Of a stretch of DNA of 48,370 bases, positions 26,783 to 34,027 are shown in pieces. The DNA is taken from the NCBI RefSeq assembly GCF_000379185.1, contig NZ_KB900712.1:1-48370 (forward strand), written 5' to 3'. Numbering within the stretch: position 1 is the stretch's first letter; each line of letters opens with the position of its first letter. This DNA comes from Capnocytophaga cynodegmi DSM 19736 (lineage in GTDB: Bacteria; Bacteroidota; Bacteroidia; Flavobacteriales; Flavobacteriaceae). The notes beneath the pieces are model-generated. The model worked only from the letters and a program-made list of their open reading frames with translations, ran no database searches and was not told the DNA's origin. Both the position numbers and the translations under genes were made by a program.

Positions 26783-27964
26783 TTATTTCAACTCAAACGT
26801 TGCTCTACGTGCGATTTGACGTGCTCTTGGAGAGGTTTTATTTACAGATGTATCTTCTCCCCTTCCTTCTGTAGATATTCTAGAAGCATCAACACCTGCA
26901 TCAATCAACAACTTCTTAACAGCCTCTGCTCTTTTGTTAGAAAGAGATTGATTGTAGTTAGTTCCACCAAGCTCATCTGCAAATCCTACGATATTGATAT
27001 TTGCACCAGAATTAGATTTCAAGAACTTAGAAACTAAATCAACTGCCCAAGTTGAAGATACCTGTGGTTTTGATGAATTGAAATCAAAATATGTGCTGAT
27101 ATAACCTTTTCTGATTAAGTCTGCCGCCATATCACCGCCGTCTTCAATCAAAGACTTCACGCTTTCTTTAGTTGCATAATTATCATTTACATAACTCTCA
27201 ACTTCGTCAGGAACACCATTTCCATTTGCATCATTCATTTTATTTTGCTTATTAGCAACTTCTTGTTGCAATCCTGAAACATCTCCCTCCAATGAAGCTA
27301 AACGTTCTTCAATTTTTTCAAATCTGCTTCCTTCGTGATGCCAATCAGCGTGTTTTCCGTGTTTTCCTAAAGCGATTTGCAAACCAATTGTAGCCGCAAC
27401 ATTAACTCCTTGAATACCCCTTCTGTCTGATTCAGAGAAAGTATCAAACGTTCTCTGTTGTCTGGCATTGAAAAAGATTGAAGCATCTGCTAACAAAGTT
27501 ACTCTGTTAGAAATTCGTAACTGAGGTGTTAAACCTGCTACGATAAACGCTACTTGGTCAGCACTTGGAAGAGCCTTGCTATTAAGTTGCCCATACCCTA
27601 CCCCAGCGTGAGCAAGTAAACCTAAATCACTCGTCCACTCCTCAAAAGATAGAACTCGACCCACATTAGCAACTCCCTGCAAGTTCACATTCCAGAAACT
27701 TGATTCAAACTTATTACTTTTATCACCTTCTTCGAAAGAATCATATCCTCCTCCTAAACGAAGTCCGAATTTATTGTTAAACATATAACGAACTCCTGCG
27801 TTTGCTCCCCACAAACTTGGCGTTGATGTTGAGTATTGAGCTGAAAAAGGAGCTATTGGCTTATTTATTCCTCCATTTAAATCAACTGACCATTTGTTGT
27901 AATTTTCCTGAGCTTGAGCTCCAACAAAAATTAGCGAAGCCAAAGCAAAAATGTGTTTTTTCAT
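26783..27964 (-). CDS. OmpA/OprF-family outer-membrane protein
   Basis: 393 residues. Signal peptide MKKHIFALASLIFVGAQAQ, an N-terminal barrel domain (about 22-200), a short coiled coil (about 212-240), a thrombospondin-3-like calcium motif DANGNGVPDEVES (near 243-255) and a C-terminal OmpA domain (about 285-393) with GFADELGGTNYNQSLSNKRAEAVK and a closing RQIARRATFELK. It should bridge the outer membrane and peptidoglycan. The promoter at 27999-28006 and terminator at 26720-26752 make it monocistronic. Similar in design to the product of 19203-20348 but not a close duplicate. Confidence 0.92.
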   Translation of the reverse strand: MKKHIFALASLIFVGAQAQENYNKWSVDLNGGINKPIAPFSAQYSTSTPSLWGANAGVRYMFNNKFGLRLGGGYDSFEEGDKSNKFESSFWNVNLQGVANVGRVLSFEEWTSDLGLLAHAGVGYGQLNSKALPSADQVAFIVAGLTPQLRISNRVTLLADASIFFNARQQRTFDTFSESDRRGIQGVNVAATIGLQIALGKHGKHADWHHEGSRFEKIEERLASLEGDVSGLQQEVANKQNKMNDANGNGVPDEVESYVNDNYATKESVKSLIEDGGDMAADLIRKGYISTYFDFNSSKPQVSSTWAVDLVSKFLKSNSGANINIVGFADELGGTNYNQSLSNKRAEAVKKLLIDAGVDASRISTEGRGEDTSVNKTSPRARQIARRATFELK

Positions 27965-27998
27965 ACTATTTCTAAATTACTTTAATTATTCGTTGGGG

Positions 27999-28006
27999 CA
28001 AATATA
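27999..28006 (-). promoter_or_regulatory. -7 promoter element (TATATTTG) for the OmpA-type gene
   Basis: Exact TAnnTTTG on the minus strand, 34 bases before the start at 27964. Confidence 0.6.
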
Positions 28007-28043
28007 CATTTTTTTAACTCAAGAAAATCACTTTAACTATTTT

Positions 28044-28334
28044 TTAACGTTTTTCTTTATGCTTTAATAACATTCTCTCAAGTGGAGTTATTGAGCTATC
28101 AATTCCTTCTTCAAATGTTTTGAATTGCTTTTTAACTACTAAACTCTCTCCTGGAACGTGTACTTTTATTTCAACAATCTTATTTTCTTTTGAACTTGTA
28201 TTTTCCAATTTTAAATGAACGTCTGCTTCTATTATTTTATCATAAAAATGATCCAATTTATCCATTTTTTTCTGAATAAAATCAACTAATTTTTGATCTA
28301 CCGTAAAATCTACTGGGTGTACATAAACTTTCAT
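28044..28334 (-). CDS. hpf: Ribosome hibernation promoting factor, short type
   Basis: 96 residues, the length of the short HPF/RaiA class. The beta-alpha-beta-beta-beta-alpha pattern, with the helix VDQKLVDFIQKKMDKLDHFYD and the basic strand segment EIKVHVPGESLVVKKQFKTFEE, matches the family. It binds the 30S decoding centre and stores or dimerises ribosomes in starved cells. It follows xerC after 51 bases on the same strand and is probably co-transcribed with it, an arrangement I know from other flavobacteria. Confidence 0.88.
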   Translation of the reverse strand: MKVYVHPVDFTVDQKLVDFIQKKMDKLDHFYDKIIEADVHLKLENTSSKENKIVEIKVHVPGESLVVKKQFKTFEEGIDSSITPLERMLLKHKEKR

Positions 28335-28385
28335 AAACTAAACTTTTTTAAAAGGTTTAACAATCTACTTTATTTTTCACATTTA

Positions 28386-29288
28386 TTAGTCATTTGCTCT
28401 AGGATGTGCCTTTTTGTATTGTTTTTTAAGTTCAGCCAAGCTCATGTTGGTATAAACCTGAGTCGCAGCCAAACTTGAATGCCCCAACAATTCCTTAACT
28501 GTATTCAAATCCGCTCCATTATCTAACAAATGACTTGCAAATGAATGTCTTAACATATGTGGACTAACATCTTGCTTTGTAGTCACCGCACTAAAGTACG
28601 AATTAATTATCCTATAAACAAATGTTGGGTACATTTTTTTACCATTTTTAGCTAAAAATAAAAAATCCTCGCTATTTTCATTAACCACTTCCTCTCTCAT
28701 TTCAAGATACATTTTTAGAATTTCTTCAACCTGAGGAAGCATCGGTATCAATCTTTCTTTGTTGCGTTTTCCGAGAACTTTAATTTGTTTCTGACTGAAA
28801 TCCAAATCATTAATTTTTAACGAAATTAATTCTGAGCGTCTCATTCCCGTTGCATAAAGCACCTCTATGATAGTTCTGTCTCGAACTTGCTCAAAATCAC
28901 TCTTGTTAGAAAAACAAGACAACGCCTTTTCTATTTCTTTTTCAGAAAAAGGAAGTTTTACTTTCTTTTCTATTTTCAAAGGCATTATCCCTTTTTCAAA
29001 CGGACTAACTTCAATTTGATTTGTCTTTTTCAAAAATGAATAATAAGCCTTCAAAGCCGATAACTTCCGATTGATACTTCTAAAAGAAATTGATTGATTT
29101 GAAAGCTCAATAATCCAACTTCTAACATCATCATAGGAAGCACTTCCCAAACTACATTCCTCTTCTCTCTCGTCATAAACATTCCTTACAAACTTTTCAA
29201 AAGCTCTAAGATCATTTTTATAAGCCTCTATTGTATGTTTTGAATATTTTTTCTCGATGGAAAGGTAATCCATAAACTCAACACACAT
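28386..29288 (-). CDS. xerC: Tyrosine recombinase XerC-like
   Basis: 300 residues if started at 29288, 295 if started at the internal Met (29273, MDYLSIEKKYS), which agrees better with the family's N-terminus. N-terminal SAM-like core-binding domain (1-100) and C-terminal catalytic domain with the set R (ATGMRRSELISL), K (in KVLGKRNKERLIPM), H-x-x-R (HMLRHSFASHLL), H (LGHSSLAATQ) and nucleophile Y (VYTNMS). It resolves chromosome dimers at dif. Adjacent to hpf and not next to any mobile element, so a housekeeping Xer protein is more likely than a transposon integrase. Confidence 0.9.
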   Translation of the reverse strand: MCVEFMDYLSIEKKYSKHTIEAYKNDLRAFEKFVRNVYDEREEECSLGSASYDDVRSWIIELSNQSISFRSINRKLSALKAYYSFLKKTNQIEVSPFEKGIMPLKIEKKVKLPFSEKEIEKALSCFSNKSDFEQVRDRTIIEVLYATGMRRSELISLKINDLDFSQKQIKVLGKRNKERLIPMLPQVEEILKMYLEMREEVVNENSEDFLFLAKNGKKMYPTFVYRIINSYFSAVTTKQDVSPHMLRHSFASHLLDNGADLNTVKELLGHSSLAATQVYTNMSLAELKKQYKKAHPRAND

Positions 29289-29352
29289 TACTTCAATTAT
29301 TTTAATTACACAATCAAATTTTCTACTCCCCTACATTTGGATTTTCCTGCTA

Positions 29353-29360
29353 CGAAGATA
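29353..29360 (-). promoter_or_regulatory. -7 promoter element variant (TATCTTCG) for xerC-hpf
   Basis: One mismatch to TAnnTTTG, minus strand, 64 bases before the xerC start. Confidence 0.4.
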
Positions 29361-29408
29361 AAAAATAAAAGAAGAAATAAGCGTTAAAAAAGAGTTAATT
29401 TTTTAAAT

Positions 29409-29460
29409 ATATGATTAATTTTTTAATACAATATCTCCAGTATTAATTAATCAATCATAT
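29409..29460. repeat. Imperfect inverted repeat, 21-base arms
   Basis: The left arm 29409-29429 and right arm 29440-29460 match at 18 of 21 positions around a 10-base loop. It begins 10 bases past the end of the M28 peptidase pseudogene on the minus strand. It has no T run after it, so it may be a weak terminator, an mRNA-stabilising hairpin or an operator. Confidence 0.5.
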
Positions 29461-29470
29461 GCACAATGTA

Positions 29471-30469
29471 TTAATACTTATCGTTAGCTAATCTTGAAAA
29501 AATCAAATATGAAGCTTTTGTAATTTCCACAATTTTTTCCCAATTAAGTTTATCGGAATGATCTGTAGGTTTATGATAATCAGGATGTCCATCGGTATGA
29601 AACCACACAATTGGAATTTTATGAATTGCAAACGAAGCATTATCACTTCCTCCTATAGGATTATCCCAAGCTCTGTAATCTGGCTGTAAATCAATTTTAT
29701 ACTTTTGAATGTCCGACTTAAGCCAATCTCCAAAAATGGGATGAGAAGCCGTGTAAAAATACACGAAATAATTAGGTTGTTCCGGACGATTATTTCTCCC
29801 TATCATATCATAGTTCAAATATGCTTTAATTTGATTTCAGAAAGAACAATTATCTGTAAAATATTTAGAGCCAAGCAATCCTCTTTCTTCTCCATCCCAA
29901 AAAGCAAATATGATTGTTCTCAAAGGCTGTTCTCCAGACTTTTTAAATGCTTTCGCCAATTGTAATACAGCTGAAACGCCTGAAGCATTATCGTCTGCAC
30001 CATTGTATATTTGGTCTCCTTCAAGATATTTATCCATTCCTAAATGGTCGTAATGAGCTCCTACAATAACGTATTCATCTGCTTTTTTACCTTTAATCAT
30101 TCCCAAAACATTTGCCATTTCCAAACGATAGTGTATACTGGATTTCAAACGATTAACAACGGAGTCAACCACTGTGTATCTTTTCGATTCTTTTGACTGA
30201 CTATCAGCTCTGTAAGCAGAAAAATGTTGTAAATATCCGTCAGAGAAAAATGGTTCTATCCCTATTTGCCTTAACTGCGAAACGATGTAATTTCGAGCTA
30301 TACATCCGCCCTGAAATCCTGATTCACGCCCTTCCAATGCATCATCTGCCAAAAAATTGATGTGTGCCTCTGCTGTTTGTCTGTCAATACTTTTTAATCC
30401 TTCTTGAAGAGATTTTTGACCATAACAAACATAAATACAAAACATTAAATACAAAAAAATATATTTCAT
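29471..30469 (-). pseudogene. M28 family metallopeptidase gene interrupted by an in-frame TGA
   Basis: 333 codons in one frame, broken by a single TGA at 29837-29839 (codon 211). The N-terminal part (210 residues) has a signal peptide (ending CYGQ) and zinc-site motifs GAHYDHLG (H139), GADDNASG (158-164) and WDGEERG (E194, E195). The C-terminal part resumes in the same frame with NQIKAYLNYDMIGR and supplies the remaining ligands in NPIGGSDNASF and HTDGHPDYHKPTD. The intact protein would be a secreted zinc aminopeptidase of about 332 residues. The truncated product lacks the last metal ligands and should be inactive. The best reading is a nonsense mutation or a sequencing error. There is no shift of frame. 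It follows fmt by 35 bases on the same strand. Confidence 0.88.
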
Positions 30470-30504
30470 TTCAAAACTAATTTTGATTTATACCTAATTT
30501 ATTC

Positions 30505-31452
30505 TCAAATGAATTTCGCTTCTTCCTCAAACGAAAATCCATTTAATAAGTCGTTAGCTTTCATACGTTTTTTACCAGGAATTTGCAATTCTAACAAATT
30601 TACAAAACCATCTTTTACCGCTACATATATTTGTTTATTTTGTACTTTTATTTTTCCGTTAGGAAAAGAATGACTCTCCTTCTGAAAAACAGCGTCATAT
30701 ATCTTTATATTGATTTCTTCTCCTTTGCGAGGCAATATTGCCCAAGCAGTTGGGTAAGGACTCATTCCTCGTATTAACCTCTCAATGTTGATGCCTTCCT
30801 CTTGCCAATTCACTCTGCAAGTTTCTTTATAAATTTTTGGAGCTTCTGCAAAAAACTCATTCATAGGTTGTTGCATAACCTCGTAAGTTCCTTTTTCTAT
30901 CTCGTCAACCGTTTGCAATACCAAAGCTGCTCCTTGTATCATCAGTTTATCGTGCAGAGTTCCTGCTGTTTCTCTATCCGAAATCATCGTTTCTGATTGT
31001 AAAATAATCGCTCCTGTATCTATCTTCTCGTCTATAAAAAATGTTGTAACTCCTGTCTTTTTTTCTCCATTAATAATTGCCCAGTTAATAGGAGCAGATC
31101 CTCTGTAATTAGGTAATAATGAGGCGTGTAGGTTAAACGTTCCGTATTTAGGTAACTGCCAAACCACTTTGGGAAGCATACGAAAAGCAACCACTATTTG
31201 CAAATCAGGTTTTAATTCTTTCAACAAATTAACAAACTCTTCATTTTTCAAGTTTGTTGGCTGAAATACAGGAAATTGTTTTTTTTCAGCATATATTTTA
31301 ACTGGTGAAGATTGTAATTTTTGTCCTCTACCGACAAGTTTATCAGGTATGGTAACAACTCCAACAACATTGTACTCATTTTCAACTAATTGTTTTAAGA
31401 TTTCCAATGCAAAATCGGGAGTTCCCATAAAAATTATTCTAAGATTTTTCAT
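30505..31452 (-). CDS. fmt: Methionyl-tRNA formyltransferase
   Basis: 315 residues. It formylates initiator Met-tRNA with 10-formyltetrahydrofolate. The N-terminal IIFMGTPDFALEIL, the substrate loop GVVTIPDKLVGRGQKLQSSPVK, and the catalytic block TFNLHASLLPNYRGSAPINW followed by the IDEKIDTGAII segment are diagnostic of Fmt. The C-terminal OB-like tRNA-binding domain occupies about 205-310. Its own promoter lies at 31499-31506. The downstream M28 gene is 35 bases away on the same strand and may be read from this promoter. Confidence 0.95.
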   Translation of the reverse strand: MKNLRIIFMGTPDFALEILKQLVENEYNVVGVVTIPDKLVGRGQKLQSSPVKIYAEKKQFPVFQPTNLKNEEFVNLLKELKPDLQIVVAFRMLPKVVWQLPKYGTFNLHASLLPNYRGSAPINWAIINGEKKTGVTTFFIDEKIDTGAIILQSETMISDRETAGTLHDKLMIQGAALVLQTVDEIEKGTYEVMQQPMNEFFAEAPKIYKETCRVNWQEEGINIERLIRGMSPYPTAWAILPRKGEEINIKIYDAVFQKESHSFPNGKIKVQNKQIYVAVKDGFVNLLELQIPGKKRMKANDLLNGFSFEEEAKFI

Positions 31453-31498
31453 TAGATATTTTTTTTTAGGAAGTTTTAAGTTGTAAAAACATTATATG

Positions 31499-31506
31499 CA
31501 AAGATA
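31499..31506 (-). promoter_or_regulatory. -7 promoter element (TATCTTTG) for fmt
   Basis: Exact TAnnTTTG on the minus strand, 46 bases before fmt. Divergent from the promoter at 31529-31560. Confidence 0.6.
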
Positions 31507-31528
31507 CTATTTTTTATCGAACTTGTTA

Positions 31529-31560
31529 TTTGTATAAATCTTTATTTTTACTTATCTTTG
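31529..31560 (+). promoter_or_regulatory. Promoter TTTG-N20-TATCTTTG of the purine nucleoside phosphorylase gene
   Basis: TTTG at 31529-31532 and TATCTTTG at 31553-31560 with 20 bases between, 28 bases before the start at 31589. Confidence 0.68.
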
Positions 31561-31588
31561 CGAATAGAATCATATAAAAAGACAGATT

Positions 31589-32413
31589 ATGGAAATCAAC
31601 GAAAAAATAAATGAAACCGCACGTATCATACAATCTTACATTTCGGAACACACTCCTGAGTTTGCAGTTATCTTAGGCTCAGGACTTAGCAAACTGCAAG
31701 ATGAAGTGGAGGTTATTTCAGAAATAAAATATTCAAACATTCCAAATTTCCCAAAATCGACAGTTTCAGGACACACTGGGAAGTTAATTTACGGAAAGAT
31801 AGAAAATCGTTATGTTTTGATGATGGCAGGTCGGGTACATTATTACGAGGGATATTCTATGCAGGAAGTTACTTTCCCTATTCGTGTATTCCACAAACTG
31901 GGTATCAAGCGATTAATACTTTCGAATGCTTCTGGAGGAGTAAATCCAAACTTCTCAATTGGAGACATTATGATTATTCGTGACCACATTAATTTATTTC
32001 CAGAACACCCCCTGCGAGGCAAAAATTTAGATCAATTTGGAGTTCGATTTCCTGATATGAGCAAACCTTACAATCACGAAATGATTGCTCAACTAGAAGA
32101 AATTGCAAAAAACAACAATATAAAGGTGCAAAAAGGTGTATATGTAGGTTTGCAAGGACCTTCATTTGAAACTCCTGCTGAGTACGGAATGGTTCGTATT
32201 TTAGGAGGAGATGCTGTGGGAATGAGTACTGTTCCTGAGACAATTGTTGCCAGACATCAAAATATGGACGTTTGTGCCATTTCTGTAATCACAGATTTAG
32301 GAGGCCCTGAAATTTCACCAAACGTTTCTCACGAAGAAGTGCTAAATGCAGCAAATAAAGCAATGCCTAATATCATCTTATTGGTAAAGAATCTTATAAA
32401 AAACTACAGATAA
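31589..32413 (+). CDS. Purine-nucleoside phosphorylase, trimeric PNP-I type
   Basis: 274 residues. It phosphorolyses inosine and guanosine in purine salvage. Visible motifs: the phosphate loop VILGSGLSKL (about 28-37), VSGHTGKL, the catalytic-region block AGRVHYYEGYSMQEVTFPIRV, and the base-pocket segment GPSFETPAEYGMVRILGGDAVGMSTVPE. These belong to the trimeric class (PunA/human PNP-like) and not to the hexameric DeoD class. Single-gene unit with its own promoter and terminator. In many flavobacteria lpxK is adjacent to this gene; here lpxK lies about 9 kb away. Confidence 0.93.
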   Translation: MEINEKINETARIIQSYISEHTPEFAVILGSGLSKLQDEVEVISEIKYSNIPNFPKSTVSGHTGKLIYGKIENRYVLMMAGRVHYYEGYSMQEVTFPIRVFHKLGIKRLILSNASGGVNPNFSIGDIMIIRDHINLFPEHPLRGKNLDQFGVRFPDMSKPYNHEMIAQLEEIAKNNNIKVQKGVYVGLQGPSFETPAEYGMVRILGGDAVGMSTVPETIVARHQNMDVCAISVITDLGGPEISPNVSHEEVLNAANKAMPNIILLVKNLIKNYR

Positions 32414-32429
32414 CACATATAAAGTGTTA

Positions 32430-32479
32430 AAAAACTCTGATAAAAGATAAATTTTCACAATCTTTTGTCAGAGTTTTAA
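32430..32479 (+). terminator. Intrinsic terminator
   Basis: A long stem AAAACTCTGATAAAAGAT / ATCTTTTGTCAGAGTTTT with one mismatch, followed by TTTTAA sequence, downstream of the phosphorylase gene. Confidence 0.75.
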
Positions 32480-32519
32480 TTTTAACTTTTCCATAACAAC
32501 CATATATTTCCCTTTTACC

Positions 32520-32527
32520 TAATTTTG
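32520..32527 (+). promoter_or_regulatory. -7 promoter element (TAATTTTG)
   Basis: Match to TAnnTTTG 24 bases before the start at 32552. Confidence 0.5.
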
Positions 32528-32551
32528 CACCTTAATTGATGAGATGATTAA

Positions 32552-33955
32552 ATGATGAATAGGCTACTACTTTTACTACTACTCCCCTCTTTTTTAATTT
32601 CTTGCAAGAATACTAAACAACAGGATTATGCTTTCCTAAAAGGCTTTTTCCCTAACGCAAAAGACTCACTAATTATCCTGTATCACAATAACAATCCTAT
32701 TGATACAGTGACTTTCGATGAAAATAAAAAATTTTCATTACGTTTGAATCTTAGTGAGGGAGAGTTGTATCATTTTGAAGTAGATAACAACTACCAATAT
32801 ATATTTTTGGAGCCAAAAGATAGCCTAATTATTTCTGCCAATGCACTAAATTTTCACGAAACGATATCTTTTTCTGGAAAAGGTGCTGCAATTAATAGCT
32901 TTATATCACAGCAAACTAACGACTTTGATAAGGAAAACCTAACACTAAAGAAGTTTAACTTATTACTGCCCGATGATTATAGAAAAAAAATGGATTCTGT
33001 CTATAAAGCGAAAGTACAAATGTATGATGCATTTGTAGCAAAAAATCCTGAGCTTTCTGAAAAAGCAAAAAATATAGCTTTGGTTAGTTCTACTTTCCCG
33101 TTATACAAGGAAATGGAAACTTTTGCCTTTGTATTTCAAAAAGATAACCGAAATCCTACCAAAGGTTTTCTACTACCAAAGAATTTTTACGATTACAGAA
33201 AAAAGATAAATTTTAATGACCATTTCTTGGAATATTATCGCCCATACTACGGATATATGGTTATGTTTATCAATAATTTAGCTTTAAAAAAATTAGGATT
33301 AAAATCTGAGCGTACTGACGTTAACAGAGAGGAGGATTTCCACCTAAAAAAAATTAAAGTAATTGATAGCATTTTTCCTTCTGGAAGTATGAGAGATAAC
33401 TTGTACAGAAATGCCGCTTACTCATATGTATTTAATATTCAACACAATGGAGAATGTCAATGTTATGTAGATGAGTTCAATAAATACAATCAGGATAACA
33501 TACACAAAGCAGAATTGGAATCGTTCTTCAAAAGCACAATAGCTTTACAAACAGGAAGTATGCCTCCTAATTTTGAAGTTATTGACCTCAAGAAAAATCT
33601 TACAAATTTATCTAGAATAGTAAAACCTGAAACCACTGTATATTATTTCTGGTCTGTAAATCAGCCCGAAATGTCGAGTCTAATATTCAACAGAGTTTTA
33701 CAATTGAGGGCATTATTTCCTGATATTCAATTTACTGGAATTGATGTAGGGCAAGACGTTGAGGAATGGCTCAAAAAAGCTCCTTCCGTTCAAGGTATTG
33801 AGCAATTTCACGCCACTGATTTTACGGATTTATCACGTAAATTTCTTATAAATAATATTAGTAAGTCCTTTATACTTGGCAAAGACACACGAATTATTTC
33901 AGCTTTTGAAAGTATATTTAGCCCCAATATAGAGAAAATACTCCTTAATAATTAA
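32552..33955 (+). CDS. TlpA-like lipoprotein lacking the CXXC active site
   Basis: 467 residues (or 466 from the second Met at 32555). Lipobox LISC with Cys18. An N-terminal beta-rich domain (about 25-110: AFLKGFFPN, FSLRLNL, YIFLEPKDSL), a helical middle (about 115-330) and a C-terminal thioredoxin-like fold (about 335-467) have the same layout as the protein at 11813-13153. Where that protein has WATWCVPC, this one reads FWSVNQPEMS (366-375), so both redox cysteines are absent (Gln371 and Met374 at the expected places). A CQC pair (C302, C304) in the middle domain is the only other notable cysteine feature. It cannot act as a classical disulfide reductase; a binding or scaffold role is possible. 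Monocistronic. Confidence 0.78.
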   Translation: MMNRLLLLLLLPSFLISCKNTKQQDYAFLKGFFPNAKDSLIILYHNNNPIDTVTFDENKKFSLRLNLSEGELYHFEVDNNYQYIFLEPKDSLIISANALNFHETISFSGKGAAINSFISQQTNDFDKENLTLKKFNLLLPDDYRKKMDSVYKAKVQMYDAFVAKNPELSEKAKNIALVSSTFPLYKEMETFAFVFQKDNRNPTKGFLLPKNFYDYRKKINFNDHFLEYYRPYYGYMVMFINNLALKKLGLKSERTDVNREEDFHLKKIKVIDSIFPSGSMRDNLYRNAAYSYVFNIQHNGECQCYVDEFNKYNQDNIHKAELESFFKSTIALQTGSMPPNFEVIDLKKNLTNLSRIVKPETTVYYFWSVNQPEMSSLIFNRVLQLRALFPDIQFTGIDVGQDVEEWLKKAPSVQGIEQFHATDFTDLSRKFLINNISKSFILGKDTRIISAFESIFSPNIEKILLNN

Positions 33956-33976
33956 ATAGTCTTTCTAAAAAAGCAC

Positions 33977-34007
33977 TTGTTTTTATGTTTTCTTTTGAGT
34001 ACTTTTG
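33977..34007 (+). promoter_or_regulatory. Promoter TTG-N20-TACTTTTG of the comM/yifB gene
   Basis: TTG at 33977-33979 and TACTTTTG at 34000-34007. The -7 box is 20 bases before the ATG at 34028 and overlaps a possible in-frame upstream start, which it rules out. Confidence 0.6.
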
Positions 34008-34027
34008 TACTTAATTTTTTTCAGTTT

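Noticed and set aside
28386-29288. Tyrosine recombinase as part of a mobile element
   Set aside because: It is paired with hpf, has the size and motifs of a housekeeping Xer protein, and has no flanking repeats or cargo.
29837-29839. TGA as a possible selenocysteine codon
   Set aside because: No SECIS-like hairpin is evident directly downstream, M28 peptidases do not use selenocysteine, and a nonsense change explains the data more simply.
30472-30479. TAGTTTTG on the minus strand just before the M28 gene, matching the -7 consensus
   Set aside because: It lies only 2 bases before the ATG, so transcription would begin inside the coding region. More likely a chance match.
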